Shown: positions 10,227 through 23,441, numbered from the stretch's first letter. The stretch is 64,000 bases of DNA from Dioszegia crocea (GCA_001600615.1 BCKK01000008.1:781604-845603), one strand, 5' to 3'. The notes: generated by a model not told the origin, from the sequence alone. Program-made: numbers and translations.

Positions 10227-13200
10227 CTACGGATCCACAGCAAACGGATTCCTCCTCGGCGTACTCTCAGCAAACACATTGCCCTTTCTCTCAACCCCCG
10301 TCGACCCAGTCACTCCACCTCCATGTCCCCCATTCCCCACCACAACTATCGGCCGACTATTCTCCTTAGTCTCCTTCGCTGACGAGTGCGGCGCAAATGC
10401 GTTTCGTTGCGGTGTAAATCCACCCCTGACCGGCTTCCTAGCACTCCCCGGTGGGAGCTGAACAGGCGGCAGAAGTACAGGACTTGGCGAGGGACCAAGG
10501 AGAGGCTGCATTATCGCTTCCGCTGGTAATTTTGCCCCTGCATCGTCTTCGGCCCCGTCGCGCATTCGTTTATTGCCCGTCTTGGGCGTTTCGGACGGTG
10601 TGGAGAATGAAAAGGAAGTTGGCATTTGAGATTTATCGAATACGTTTACGGAACGAAGTGGTTGACGATTGGTAGAGGGGGGTGAAGAGGGTGTTGAGTG
10701 GGTTGAATGATGGGGATGGGGGAGTGGAGCGATGGGTACGGAGGGAGGGGTGATTCGGGTCGCTGAGACCGGGGTAGAAGCTACCGAATTAGATCGAGAG
10801 ACAGGGGGTAAAGGAGGAGGTGCCATTTCCGCAGCTCTCGGCTTCATAAGTAAAAGATTCGCAGCTGTGTTTCGCGCCGTTTCTTCCTTTTCGGCCGTAG
10901 CGACAGCAGTACTGATGGTTTTTTCAAGCTTTAGGATTTTACGCTCAAGTTTCCCAATCTTTACTAAGGCTTTGTTCTTTTCGACCACAGCGGCTGTCAT
11001 GTGGTCTGTGGCCATGTCGACATCGGCGTCTTTGGCTGAACAGATGATTTGGAGTTCTGCGAATTAGCCATTAGTCCTCAGCATGTCGAGAGAGGAGAAG
11101 CTTACCTTGGAGTTGATGTTCGAGAGCTTCGATAATCTCCGGTTTGACCGGGGCCTCAGTCTGCGCGAGAAGAGCAGCCAAGTCGGTATTCTTCCCTAGG
11201 ACAATATCCAATTCTGCTTCTTTCTCCCCAAGTCGCGTAGTCGCCGAGGTGAGTTCCGCTTGAACGCCAAGGAGCTCAACACGAGCCTCGTCCATCTTTT
11301 GAGACCTACTATCGTCAGCTCCAACCGTGCAAGACAAAAGCAAGACGTACGATGCCAAAATCTCCTCTTGAGACTGCGCCACCTTCGCTTCCGCCTCAGA
11401 CAGCTGAATCTCCAACTTCCCTAAATCCTCCCTCAAGGCCAAAGCAGTTTGCTTCCCCATATCAGCCATCCCTACCGCCTCGCTCAATCCCAACTCCATC
11501 TCCGACTTCCCAGCTTCCACCTCCACCACTCTCAGCTCGGCGCCCTCTGCTCGAGCCCGAAGTTGAAGCTCCGCCTCACCCGACGCCCGAATCTTCTCAT
11601 TCAAGTGCTGCATCTCTCCATTGAGACGACTCTCCATTTCCGCCCGTTCAGCACGGGCAACCTCGAGCGCTGTCTCAGAATCGGCCAACTTCGATTCGAG
11701 CGCCTCCACCTCTGCCACCCGACTAGCATGTTCGATGGCTGACCGTTCGGTGTTTACTCGCAAGGTAGCAAGGGCCGTATTGGCCATATCGAGCGCAGAC
11801 GTCAATTCGGTTATTTCGGCAGTGGTACGTTCGAGTAATAGTCGGAGTTCGACAATTTTCGCCTTGGCGTTGGTGTCGGTGTCGGTTTCCCCTTCCTTCG
11901 CCTCCGACAAAGCAGCCAGGGCATTTCCCACCTCGACCAACTTTGTATTCAACGCCTCTTCCCTCTCCGCTGATGTACTCTTCTCCAGCTCCAGATCAGC
12001 CTGAGCCGCCGCCTTCTCTTCTGAAAGAGCTGATATCGCCGCCTCCAAACCTGCCAATTTCATCTTGGCTTCTTGCTCCTTCTCCTCCGTGAGACCCCGC
12101 TGCGTCGCTAGATCCGATCTCAGAGTATCCAGCTCCGCCACCCGCTTATTCACTTCCTCAGCATACTTCTCCTCCGCCGCAGAAAGCGCGATTTGGAGTT
12201 GGTCCACCTTAGTCGCCATGTCCAGTTGCGCCGTTTTCGCCGTCCTCTTCTCCTGCTCCAGCTCCTCATGCAGATTTTTCAGCTCAGCAGCATGACCCGC
12301 CTTGACCTCCGCCAGGCTTCGCTCCAGCTCGATCAGCCGCTCGCCCATCTGCCCTTCTTTCTCCCGCAACATGTCCATCTCCCTCTTCGCCTCATCCCTC
12401 TCTTCCACAGCCTCGGCCAAAGTAGACTCTATCTCGACAAGCTTCTCCTTCGCCTCCATTTCCCGACCATTTGCCGCCTCCAACTCTCCCCTCAAATCTT
12501 CGAGCTCAAGACCCTTCTCTCCGAGCTGAATCTGATGTGCGTCCTCCGCAGCTCCCAAATCCAACATGAGCGTCTCCAGTTCCCCTTCTAGTCCTTTACA
12601 CCTTTCCTCCAGGATCCCAATCTGACCCTGAAGCAAATCCCGCTCGTCGCGTAATTCTGCCGCCTCTTGCCCGACAGCTTGATCCGCTGATCGTGAAGCG
12701 ACAAGAAGAGCATTGTTTTCGGCCTGCAGTGACGATAGGCGGGATTGAGCATCGCTGACTTCGGTTTCTAAGCTGATGATGCGCTCAGATTGGGAGTGCA
12801 GGGTGGAATGGGCGATAAGGGAGGACGATTGGATGTTGGCAAGAGTGAGAATGAGGACAGAGGTCGATTTGCGCGAGGCGGCTGAAGCAGTCGAAGCGTG
12901 CGCAAGCTTCGTTTTTGCCGATAGGACAGCTGATTGGGCATCCGCCAGTTGAGCGTTGAGCGAGTCTGCTGCGGCTGTCGATCGAGCAATATCGTAACGT
13001 AGGTCCTCGGCAGTAGCTTCCGATTCGGCCAATGACGCCTGAGCATGCTCCAGCTCAGCCTTCGCCCCGGCAAGCGCATCAACTCCAGCCGTAATCTCAG
13101 CATGAAGTTCCGCGACTTGTTCTTCGTGTTTCTGTCGAGTCGCCTCTGCAGCCGCTTGTAGCTCTTCGGCCTTTTCGTCCGAATCGTCCCTTGCGAGCTG

Positions 13201-16200
13201 AGCGCTGAATTCGGCCTTCTCGATCCGCTGCAGCAAACCCCGAATAGAACCTGTCACAATCAGCTATAAGGCCCCGGTCACAATGGACCCTTCAACTCAC
13301 CCTCTCGTCGCTTAACCCTTTCTTGCTCAGCTACCACTTTCTCCCTCTCTTCCTTCAATCTGGCCTCCAACAACTCAAGTTTCTTGGCCTGTTCCAAAGC
13401 CGCATGATCTTGAAACGCCATCAAGCTCGATCGTCTCATATCCCTCTTCATCCTCGCTTCCGCAGCTGATAATTCACCCACCACAACACTTGTACTACCC
13501 GTCGAAGCAGCCAACGACTTGGCCGGTAACTCCGCCGTCCGTATCCCATCTAACTTCTCAAGACACTCATCCCTCTCTGCCAAAGCGACCGCACGGCTCT
13601 TTTCAGCCTCAGCGACCCGACGTTGAACATCCGAATATTGTCCCTGTAGCGCCTGGAAATGATTTGTCAATTCGGTATATCGTGCTGTTGACATATCAAG
13701 TTCCGCCTGAAGAGCATGATGCCGCGTAAAGAACCCAACGGAACTTTCACGCATATTCTCACGATCGGCTTTACTCTCCTCGAGTTCCGATTGAAGTTGA
13801 AGGATTTGTTGATCGAGCGCATCACTTTTGGCCGTTGAAACCTCTGCCATTTGTCCGCGGAGTGAATCGAGCTCGGCAGATAAGGTATGTAGCTGTTCGC
13901 GATGGGATGACAGCTCGACCTGTACCTTCTCCGTTTCGAGCACCCGGTGCTTGAGATCCAGCTTGGCCCGGTGAAGTTCTTCCACTGCCGATGCCCGATC
14001 CGCCTCTGCCGCCTGTATAGCGAACCGATGCTCGTGTTTCGAGAATGACATGGTTTGGCGTAACTCATCTCGCTCAATCCGAAGTTTTTCAATTTTGGCA
14101 TGAAGGAGATTGGCATGGGTAGGTTTTTCGAATGAAGGTTGGGTGGCAGCGGCATCCGATGCGAGGCGGGCGGCAGTGAGGACGGCTTCAAGCTCGGCAA
14201 TCTTTGTCGACGACGCCTCGACTTCTTTCCCCTTCGACGCCGATTCCACCTCTTTCGCTTCATATTCTCCCCGCAGACGTTCCAGATCCTCTTTCAGCTG
14301 GAACACCTCTTCCTGTCGGTGCTGCGCCTCCGACTCGGTTGACCGATTCGCCAACCCCTCCTCTAACTCCGCATTCCGCTGCTCGAGCTTTCCAATGTCC
14401 GTAGCGGCAATTTGTAGCTGATCCGAATATTCTTCAATCTCAAGAAGCCGACTAGCGAGCCGCTTCTTGCTGTCTTCAAGTTCGGATCGGGTAGCTTGTA
14501 CCGTAGCGCGCTCATCTTCCGCATCCTGGATGGCATGCCTACATTATCAGCTTTAGCACAGACATCGCCGGTGACCATTAAGCTCACTGTCTTTCTTGCT
14601 CTGCAGCCGCAATATCCGCCTCGACAACCTTGATCCGCTCCAGAACTTCATCCCTCTCTATCCTCGCTTGATCCCGCTCTTGTCTTGCCCCAAATTCAAG
14701 CGCCTCCATCTGGCTCAAAACAGATTTGAGCTGATCCACCTCTGCCCTTGCAGCAATCAGGAGATTCTCCACCTCGACCAACTCGGCAAGTTGAGATTCT
14801 GCGTCATCCGCCCGAGTCTGGACGGTATCGAGATTTGATTGCAGGTTCGAGACCGCTTGCTGTGCTGATTCTAGCTCTAGGCGACAAGCGGCCAGATCCC
14901 GCTCTTTCCGCCCAGTCTCGGATTGAGCGGATTGTAAGTCGGTGACGAGAGTATCGTGTGATGTTTGTAAAGTGGATGAAGCGTCAATTGCGACAAACAG
15001 CTCCGCCTCTTTGGCTAACAGTGATGCCTGAGTGGTTTCGAGGGTGGATTGAGCAGAGTTTAAAGCTTTCTGGGACACCTATAGCCAATCAGCATCGGAA
15101 CACCGTTGATTGACAGAAACACACCTCAATCTCGTTCCTCAGCTCCACCATCTCCGCTTCCCTCTCTGTCCTTTCAGTTCCGGCAGTGACCCTCATTTCC
15201 TCAAGCTCCACTTCAAGCTCTCCAATCCTTCGCTCCGCGCCTGCAAGTGCCTCCCTGGCACTGACCAGCTCCGCCTCGTCCACCCCGCTCTTCTTCCCCT
15301 TCCCACCTTCAGCAGACTTCAGCCCTTCGAGCTCTTCCTCAAATTCATCCCGCTCCTTCTCGGCCTCAGCAACCATATGCTGAGTCAAAGACAGCTCTTT
15401 CTTCAACTTCCGGATCTCCTTCCGCAGCCCACTGAGAACTTGCAGATCGTCCTCGTCTGTCGGCTCAGCGGTGCCAGATTGAGCTTTGGCCAGATCTGCT
15501 TCGAGGGTTGATATCCGCATTTGTAGAGCTTTGACCTCCTCCGACGAAATGCTAGGTGCCGAAGTCGCTGCCCCAATATGCGATGTCGATCGAACGGCGT
15601 CCTTGTCCTCCTGCCCCTTCTCCATGGTCTCCACCCTGGTCTTCAACACCTCAATTTCACCCCGAGCAGCCTCCAAATCCACCATCAACCCCTCCACAGT
15701 ACCCTTAAGCGCATCCCGACTCTTCTTCATTTGCTCCAATTCGGCTTTCCCGGCTGATAGTCCCTTCCCACCGCCACTCCCACCCTGAGACCGATAAAAT
15801 TCAAGCTCATCATTCGCCTCATCCAATTTCCTTTCAATGTCATCCGTATGTTTCTTGGTTGAGCGTTGAACGGCCATGATTTGATTCTCGGCTTTATCCA
15901 GTTTGGTCCGGGTTCCAGCTAATTGAGTCTCTAGGGCAGAGACTTTACTTTGGAGTTCGATTTCGCGTGTGTTGGATAATGATATGGAGCGGCGTCGACC
16001 TCCGTTGGATGCAGAAGCTGCAGTGGAGATTTGGGGGATCTTCGATGGGCCGGGTGAAGGGGTAGGTGCCGAGCCGAAGAAGTTGGTATTGGATGTTCGG
16101 GATGCAGGGCGTTTTAGACGGGGGATACCACTTGGCGGTTGCTAGGCTTATCAGCTCTCATCTTGTTGGACATGGTATTAACGCACCATACTGCTCTCAG

Positions 16201-16916
16201 CTGCTACTTTAGCATTTGCTGCCTTCGTCCTGATGTCCTCATTGTCCCGACGCTGCAGCTCTTGCTTCAAAGTCTTGACCTCAGTGTCCAGCTTGTTTTT
16301 CTGTTCGAGTAGACGCCGGGATGCCTCGTCGCTGTTGGAACCGGCACATTGGAGCTCTACAAGCATGTATTAGCTCTAGACTTTTGACGTCAACGTAAAG
16401 AAGCCAACAACATACCATACTCCAAGCCCTGATTCGCCTTTTCCAGCTTCTTGATAGTTTCGTTCGCGGCGCTCAGGGCAGTTTCGCGATTGATCAAATT
16501 CTGTCGCAGTATCGAAACCTCCTATGTTTGTCAGTGTCCACCTCAGTATAGGCAAGCGATTGCACCCACATTCTTAAGACTGCTCGTGTCTTTACTGGAA
16601 CTTTCAATCCCTCTTGAATCCTGCTCCATCTACAGGAGTCAGCCAAACATTCACCTAAACGCTCGGTCGCGCACGGCCACCCCACGTATCACTCACCTGA
16701 TATCGCAAAGCTTGCTTCGCCTTCACCTCCTCCGCCAGTATGTCAGACTTCTTGATGAGCTCATTCCGGACCGAAGCAAGTTCCGCATCTGAAGGCAATC
16801 AGCTTGTGCACCAGTCAACAAAATCATCAGAGCATCAAAAGCTCACCTTTGCTCTGTAGCTGACTGGTTAATTGCCGGATCTTGTGCTCTGCACCATCCA
16901 TGCCTATGAAAGCCAT
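10227..16916 (-). CDS. Very long coiled-coil protein (filament/tether-like), function unknown
   Basis: One large gene of roughly 2,000 residues in long exons (16178-16366, 15089-15900, 14584-15078, 13278-14587, 11071-13257, 10227-11015) joined by short introns. An N-terminal heptad segment (EHKIRQLTSQLQSK) is followed by a basic Ser/Pro linker (SGIPRLKRPASRTSNTNFFG, RRRSISLSNTRE; about 15900-16150). Then comes almost unbroken coiled coil rich in Glu, Ala, Leu and Lys up to about 10950. The tail is Pro/Ser-rich and basic with RNAFAPHSS and RRNPFAVDP. This resembles myosin-tail, TPR/Mlp or M-repeat proteins in composition only, and no diagnostic domain is visible. ATG at 16916; an in-frame ATG at 16901 follows a typical acceptor (TTTCATAG), so an upstream first exon is possible. 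Confidence 0.8.
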
Positions 16917-17189
16917 AGCTGTCAGCGATGGAGCACTATAGCCAGGCTCAGTGATGAGATGGAGTGATGAAGATGAATGAGGGCGAAGGAAAGTCAACCG
17001 CGTCTCTGTTTACACCGCCAAAGGCAGGTTACGGCATCGCATTAGATGTCTGATCCGATATCCGTGCGATGCCTTTGGTTGGCGAATTTTGTGGCAACAC
17101 TACCTGGAGCATGGAGAACTGGCGGGGGTTAGGCCAGGCTATGCTGGAGGCGCAGCGCATAGCTGATGTAGTCCCAAGATGAATAAAGA

Positions 17190-18999
17190 TCATGCCCCCA
17201 CGGCAGATTGTGACGTTTCTACTTCTATCGATGCCTCCTTTTCCCCTTCCGCGACCGGTCCAGCATTCGCACCGCTACCCTTCTCGGCGTCCGGCACCAC
17301 AGCCCGAGGCCTAGCCCGGGAGTGCATCTTCCAAGTCCTCATCGCCCCCTCCATATCCTTTTCGAGCGATTTCATTCTCGCCTCGGAAGTCGGGTGAGTC
17401 CTCAAGAATCCCAACTTATGCTCCATCGACTGCAAGCCCTTTCCGGCCCGAGCAACATCTTCTTCTACACACGCCATAAGTTCCCAGAGATCGAGAGCGG
17501 CGCGAGGGTCGTAGCCTGCCGTAGCCATCAATTCTAGTCCAACGGCATCGGCTTCTTCTTCCAATTTGCGGGAATAGGCGCGTTTGGCCACGACGTCGTT
17601 TAGGTAGTTGATGAACATTCCGGCGGAGTCGGTGATGCTGAAACGTCAGCTGTCGGAACATTCGCGAAGTATCCCAGTGCTGAACGCACAAGGGGAATGA
17701 TATTGTCAGGGCAAATGAGATGCCGCGGAGGACGTCGAACGCGACCGCTGCAACATTGAGAAACTGACGAGTATCAGCTTCTGATGACTGCACTACACGG
17801 ATGCACAACATAAAGCTCACCCCGAGATTCTCCACACTATGTCTCTCCATGACATGCGCCATTTCGTGTCCCAACACAGCCGCCAACATAGCATCGTCAT
17901 CCGGTAGAGTGTCCAACAGACCAGTATAGACAAACACTTCCTTGCTGGGTAGGCAGAATGCATTCACCGCCGGCTATCATGTCAGCTTTCCGACTTGTCA
18001 CCGAGCGACACAGAATCTGACAACTTACCATATCAACCACATACAGATTCCAATCTGCCGACTCAAGCCGCTTGAGCGGATTACTACTCTGCGGCCTAAA
18101 AGGCATAAAAGAGCTCTTCGCCGTCCCGCTCGGCCGGTATCGATCTGGCTCGCCTCGGCTGTTATGCCCATAATATGCTTCTCGCTCCGCCATGACTTTC
18201 GCCAATTCTTGAGATCTGGGTGGCCAAGATGCGCCGGAAATGACGTGGTTGTCCTGTTCTTCGAGTGCTGTGACGAGACGAGAGGTTACGCGTGCAACGC
18301 GTTGTGAGCGGGGGTCAGAAGGAGGGAGGAGAAGGGGTCCGTCGTGCTTCAATATCTCGGCGTGTCTAATGATCAGCTGAGTTTAAGATAGTAATTATAT
18401 CCACGCTAGCTGATGACTCACTTTCTACCTGACCAAGCCATCTCTTCGCCTTCTGTCATAAGCAACAGCCTCCATCTGCCTGTGCGAGGACTTTGGTCAA
18501 GACCCAAGGCAATGACTATGCAGACGGCGAATATCTTCCACATCAGCTTCACATTCGACTTCAATATCGCGCAAGGAGCCACTGACAGGTATTTGAATGA
18601 GCAGCCATGATGTTCGTTTGTACTTCTTCCATAATCTTTAAAGTCAGTATTGTGCTCGCCTGGATGTCTGGCCTGAAGATAGCTCAAAACTCACTTATAC
18701 CGAAATACGAATGGCAGAAACAATAAGCTGGCCCGCGTCAGAGCTAGAAGGCTACTCTTGAGTGCCGGAAACGAAGCGAAGAAGACATCCTGCCGACGTC
18801 GACTGGCATGAAAGAATCTCGTCGACAAAATGGTCGAAGGCTGATGTAGTCGTGGGCGGGCGAATGCGAATGTCGGAGTCACCCCCTTTGGCGGGCGCGG
18901 GTTTGAGGAGATAGTTCGCGTGCCAGCCAGTACCCTAGTCCCTAGCCCGTTGACGCATACCCTCTGGCTGGAGCTCGCGACGGCTGATAGGAATGGCAT
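17190..18999 (-). CDS. OMA1: Oma1-like mitochondrial M48 metalloprotease
   Basis: An inner-membrane zinc metalloprotease of mitochondrial quality control. The ATG at 18999 starts MPFLSAVASSSQRVCVNG followed by a long Arg/Ser-rich, acid-free stretch (RFFHASRRRQ), a good mitochondrial presequence; the frame extends to 19038 but only via TTG. Exon 2 has a membrane segment MWKIFAVCIVIALGL, then TGRWRLLLMTEGEEM. The next exon gives DPRSQRVARVTSRLVTALEE, and the catalytic region MNAFCLPSKEVFVYTGLL...AVLGHEMAHVMERHSVEN with the zinc motif HExxH. The third-ligand region is EEEADAVGLELMATAGYDPR, followed by LRTHPTSEARMKSLE, all typical of the family. The C-terminal tail is low-complexity. Several short introns. 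Confidence 0.9.
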
Positions 19000-19417
19000 G
19001 TCTCCCAGTCGCGTAAGAGGTTGTCGACGCTGAAGCAAAACCCCTCGCGAGTTTCCGGCTAATTAAAGCGTTGTTGACGCACGGAGTCTTGAACATCTAC
19101 CCCGCGGGGAAGCCCGAACGATGACGTCATCCACCACCTTCCCGCTTGTCCTCCCTTGCTTGATGCGGAGGGTAGATGCCAGCAGGTCCACCAGATCTAG
19201 CAGTAGGACGAGTCAGCCCTGCCACATGACCTAGCCTCCTCGCCGGCGCCGGAGTAACCGGTCAAGTGGGGACAGCCTGGACACACCTGGAAGGCATACA
19301 GGCTGGCCTGCCCACTTGAAGGATTCGACCTTATCCCTCTACTGACCCCTCCCTCCACCTCCCCAGCCTAATTGGATACTAATAAACACACTGACACGGC
19401 TGTCGACTAGCACAATC
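19000..19417. promoter_or_regulatory. Divergent intergenic region
   Basis: It lies between OMA1 (-) and the secreted glycosidase (+). No clear TATA box. AATTGGATACTAATAAACA (19370-19388) is an AT-rich island in GC-rich surroundings and could be a core promoter for the glycosidase. Confidence 0.35.
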
Positions 19418-22018
19418 ATGCTTCCGGCTAGACTCGTTCTACTGGGTCTTCTTCTGGTTGACCGACCTATTGTCGCCCAGAATACGACAGCTGGTCTTAA
19501 GTTCGGCCCAGTCAGTTTTGAGGGTTATGAGAATTATGTGTATCGGGACAATATCACTTCAGCTCAGATTGTGGTGGGAGGGTAAGTTTATCATCTTGCG
19601 AATCTACTGGTAGACTGACAAGAATAGTGCATCTAGCAACACCGCTCCATCTCGATTCATCACCGCTTTCCCGCGAGGCAATACTGGTTCTGTCGTCTAT
19701 TTCGTACCGATCACTGGGAATGGAACCAACTCGTCTACCCCACTGGGGACTACTCTCAATCTCACCTCGGTCCAGTCGTATCAGGCGGCATACAACCAAA
19801 CGGGTATACAAGGTTCCTTGTCTGTTTCTGCTGACCTCAGATTTGGAGTCACCCTTAGTGAGCACTCTGGCTCTCAAGTGTCCTAAAGAAGCAGCAAGGG
19901 CGGTGCTAAAGCTTGTAGTCGGAGGTGTAAGAACGGTCCGAGACTACACGGAATCAGGCGGGACGGTCTTCCGATCCGCATTCAACTACACTCTGGGCCC
20001 ATCCAACGCCTCCTCCGTCACCCTCATCCGGCGCTGGATAAACGGTACCACGGTCCAATACCTCTCCTTCGACGTACTTTCCAATGGAAACTTCTCCATC
20101 ATCATAAATTCCAACACTACCATCCCACCCAATATCACCCTTACCCGTCCCAACAAGGCCCAAAATGCTACACTCCGCTTCACGTCATCCTTCAACTTCA
20201 CAACTACCACTCCTTCCACCCCATTCGTTCCTCTTCAAGGTCTAGGCCGAGAACAGCTCTTCCTTACTTCCCCTCCAACCAATACCAGCACCAACACCAC
20301 ATCCCCCAATCTTCCCGCGGTGTTATCTGCCATCCAGAACAACTCGGCCATCTCCAACCAACTCGCCTTTCTCTCATACGAGTCTAAATTCCTAGCGGGC
20401 GGTTGGCGATTCTTGACCTACTTCGGCCGAGACACTCTGCTCGCCCTCCGTCTCCTCTTACCCGTCATTTCCCCCACTTCCGCCGAAGCTATCCTCGGAG
20501 CTGTAATCTCTCGGACAAACGAAACTGGGACGATATGCCACGAAGAGACAATAGGTGACTACGCCTCATACGTCAACATGCAGGAGAACAGGTCGCAAGC
20601 TGGAAATACACCGGTATACAACTATGTCATGGTCGATACCGACTTTCTCCTCCTTCCCGTCCTGGCCGAGTACTTCCTCTCGACTCCACAGGGACAAGGA
20701 CGAGCCCCCGCCTTCCTGAACCAGACCAGCACCTTGAAGAACGGAACGTACGCCCGACTTCTCCAGGAGAATGTCGATCACGTCCTTAATCTCTCTCGCC
20801 CATTCGCCGAGATGCCCCGAGCGACCAATCTGGTCCAAATCCGAGATCCGGTAGTTGGGAATTGGCGGGACTCGGCTGCTGGAATAGGATATGGGAAATT
20901 CCCATTTGATGTGAATTGTGCTCTGGTCCCTGGGGCCCTGCGAGCTATTGCGAGATTGTCAGGGGCGGGGATTATCGGTGCGAATTATACGAATGTTTCG
21001 ACTACGTATGCGGGGATATGGGAGAGGGATGCGAGTCAGTACTTCCGAGTACCGGTCAGCAACAGCGTGGCGCAAAGTCGACTGAATGACTATGTGTCCA
21101 AGGCGAACTTGTCTAGTACGCTCTTGGGTGGGGCTGGGGCGTTGAATGGGACGGTCGGAATGGGTCAGAACGGGACGACTGGGAGGGGATGGTCAGCCGC
21201 TGGTCAGACAGTGGGTGTTGGAGGTAGTTCGACGCTGTATGGCGTGTCACTCAATGCCAATGGGAGTGTTGTCGAGGTGAGTCAGATACTGTCGGCGATG
21301 GAGACTGGCTGACCCCCAGATCCAAAACTCCGACCTGGGATTTGTACTGCTGTACGCCAACAATGTCTCGCAGAGCATCATGCAGGCTACTGTAGAGGCT
21401 CTGCAGCCCTATCCAAGAGGTGAGCTGGTTGGCAACAACGTCTTGCAGGCGTGAAGCGAAGCTGACAATGGTAGGCCTCTTGACAAATGTCGGAATGGTA
21501 GTCGCAAACGCTGCTTACGATTCCAATCGGACCAACATCCAAGTAAAGCTCTGCTGTCTGTTCAGCAACTTGAGGTAGACGCTGATCAATGTCAGGTATT
21601 TAGCAACCTAGCCTACCACGGTGCAGTCTCCTGGTCATGGCAACAAGGCCTAATGGCAAGCGGCCTCTCCCGTCAATTGGGGTTATGTGGTCTATCAAAT
21701 TCGACTCAACTATCCTCTGCCCCATCTTCCAACGCAACAAGAGACACGGTACCCAGCTGGTGCTCCAACTCCACCTTCACCTCTACCGTTCTCGCTGCCC
21801 AATCCCGTCTTTGGGACTCAATAGCCGGATCATCGTCCGCTTTGTATACCGAAGTCCTCAGTCCGGTCTTCAATAACCAGACGGGCCGATTTACAATTGG
21901 GAACCTTGGCGAGCTGAGCCCAGAGGGGACTGAGGGGGACGCGATTCAGTTATGGAGTTATGGGTTTTTGGCGCAGGCGGATCCCAGGACTGGTCGGGCG
22001 GTCGCGGGAGGATTCTAG
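19418..22018 (+). CDS. Secreted six-hairpin-type glycosidase, glycogen-debranching-enzyme-like
   Basis: A predicted extracellular glycoside hydrolase. The N-terminus MLPARLVLLGLLLVDRPIVA is a clear signal peptide with cleavage near AQ. Exon 1 splices at about 19581 to GASSNTAPSRFITAF. The N-terminal half is beta-rich with very many N-glycosylation sequons (NGT, NSS, NTT, NAS). The catalytic half contains GGWRFLTYFGRDTLLALRLL, matching the FGRDT motif of the amylo-alpha-1,6-glucosidase (GDE C-terminal) (alpha/alpha)6 barrel. It continues GTICHEETIGDYASYVN, VMVDTDFLLLPVLAEYFL and IGYGKFPFDVNCALVPGALR. After three short introns near 21280-21600 it ends GAVSWSWQQGLMASG...GDAIQLWSYGFL. Substrate unknown. 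It is commoner in fungi as an uncharacterised secreted enzyme than as intracellular debranching enzyme. Confidence 0.85.
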
Positions 22019-22488
22019 ATCGGGAAAGGCGAGCCGATCTGTATCATCTCCAATTCGTAGCGCTGAGGCGGGAGGGCTCGATGTATATCTAGTCTCGAAA
22101 CAATAATGTATGATTGCTGGTTGTATCCCACCAAGCTCGGTCTTGGCGCCGGGATTTGCATCGCGGATGATCATACTATATTACTATGTCTATGCGTAAA
22201 CTGCCATTTCAGATGATCAACAATACTCTGCTGATTACATACAGTCCATTCATCAGCGCTCTCCACCCCTGTTTGGGTCTCTTTTGTATCTGGTTCTCGC
22301 GAAAGTATTAATGCACCCTGTCATCTTTGCACTCATTCACAGCATCTTCGCGGCTACATTCACCACCTCGCGCCCTATCGCATCCTTCCCAGTCATCCCA
22401 GCATCCAATCGTCCCCATGCTCAATCGGCACTGACCAACATACCTACAAACCTCCCACTGCTGGCAGCTTTTCGAGGGAGCAAGTGTA
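22019..22488. other. Convergent intergenic region
   Basis: Between the glycosidase stop and the stop of the small membrane-protein gene. Open frames here (for example 22284-22610, +) are antisense or compositionally unlike protein. Nothing recognised. Confidence 0.45.
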
Positions 22489-22935
22489 CTAGGATTGCCA
22501 CGAATACGAGTACCGCGGGTACGCAACATACCCATCATAATATGATGCGCCTCGATGTCCTGATCCTCCTAATCCCGCACGAGCCAGGGCCGCATTCTGA
22601 GAAGCGATGACCCGATTCTGAGCGGCCAAGGCAGCGGTAGAGTCGACGACGATGGAAGAGACTTGACCGACACCTCGACCGACCGTGCATGCGGCAGATG
22701 AGCACTTGCCCCAGATGGATCGGGGTGACAAACGGGATGCGACAGAGGCTGTGTTGTTGTACACTGCACTGAGCCCGAACGTCAGGGCGAGGATTGCGAT
22801 TGGGGCAATACAGGCTGCAAGTACGCCTGCCGCTTGCGTCAGTTTGGTGGAGGTTGAAGTGATGCTTGTTTGAGTGGATCTCCAGAATGGGCCGCGGGTG
22901 GGAGAGGGTTTGTCGAAGGGAATGTGAGTGGACAT
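22489..22935 (-). CDS. Small putative membrane protein, 148 aa, unknown
   Basis: Intronless frame starting MSTHIPFDKPSPTRGPFW. A Ser/Thr-rich cytosolic-type leader is followed by one strong hydrophobic segment, AAGVLAACIAPIAILALTFGLSAVY (about residues 35-59). The rest is Ala/Ser/Gly-rich (VVDSTAALAAQNRVIASQNA) and the C-terminus is Tyr/Ser-rich (YYDGYVAYPRYSYSWQS). It has two Cys spaced like a possible disulfide (KCSSAACTVG). No family recognised. A single-pass or hairpin membrane protein is the simplest reading. Confidence 0.65.
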   Translation of the reverse strand: MSTHIPFDKPSPTRGPFWRSTQTSITSTSTKLTQAAGVLAACIAPIAILALTFGLSAVYNNTASVASRLSPRSIWGKCSSAACTVGRGVGQVSSIVVDSTAALAAQNRVIASQNAALARAGLGGSGHRGASYYDGYVAYPRYSYSWQS

Positions 22936-23441
22936 GGTGGGGGACCAGAATTGAGAGATCCAGTGTATGAGGTGTTAGGGACCGGGCCGGGGTGAGGATG
23001 TAGAGAAAGCGCTTTCAAGTTGTGTAATCCGTCCTGTACATCCTAACTCTACGAGTCACCGTCCAAGCATCCCCTTTGTACTCAGGAGGTAAACAGACAA
23101 AGGAGGAGATACCTTAGAATGTCGAACGCACGTCAGTCAGGGCGTGCTTGTACAACGTCAGGGATGTTCGAAACGCGACGAGCCAAAACATCAGTTATCT
23201 TCAGCCCCGTTTGCAGTCAGCGGTCAGCACAGTAGATCATGGATATCCGCGCGCACACACTCTGTTGGTCGAGGAGCTCATATCATGCGCCTAGTGATGA
23301 GCGTACAACAACCGCGTCGTACCTCCGAATGCCACATCACCCAATCCTAAATCCCCATTATCCCCTGATTTCATTGCTCAACACCTCCACATGCCCCACC
23401 TGTACCTTGAAGCCTCCCTCAAACTCCCAACCCAAATCCGC
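22936..23441. other. Intergenic region, no gene seen
   Basis: Between two minus-strand genes. It would contain the promoter of the 22935 gene and the 3' region of the SNU66 gene. Open frames on + here (23239-23771) run antisense to SNU66 coding sequence. No repeat found. Confidence 0.45.

Noticed and set aside
11352..15788. Many + strand ORFs opposite the coiled-coil gene
   Set aside because: Shadows of Glu/Ala/Leu-rich codons on the other strand; Ser/Pro/His-rich nonsense with no motifs.
18999..19038. Oma1 start at 19038
   Set aside because: The codon is TTG; the first ATG in frame is 18999 and gives a good mitochondrial presequence.
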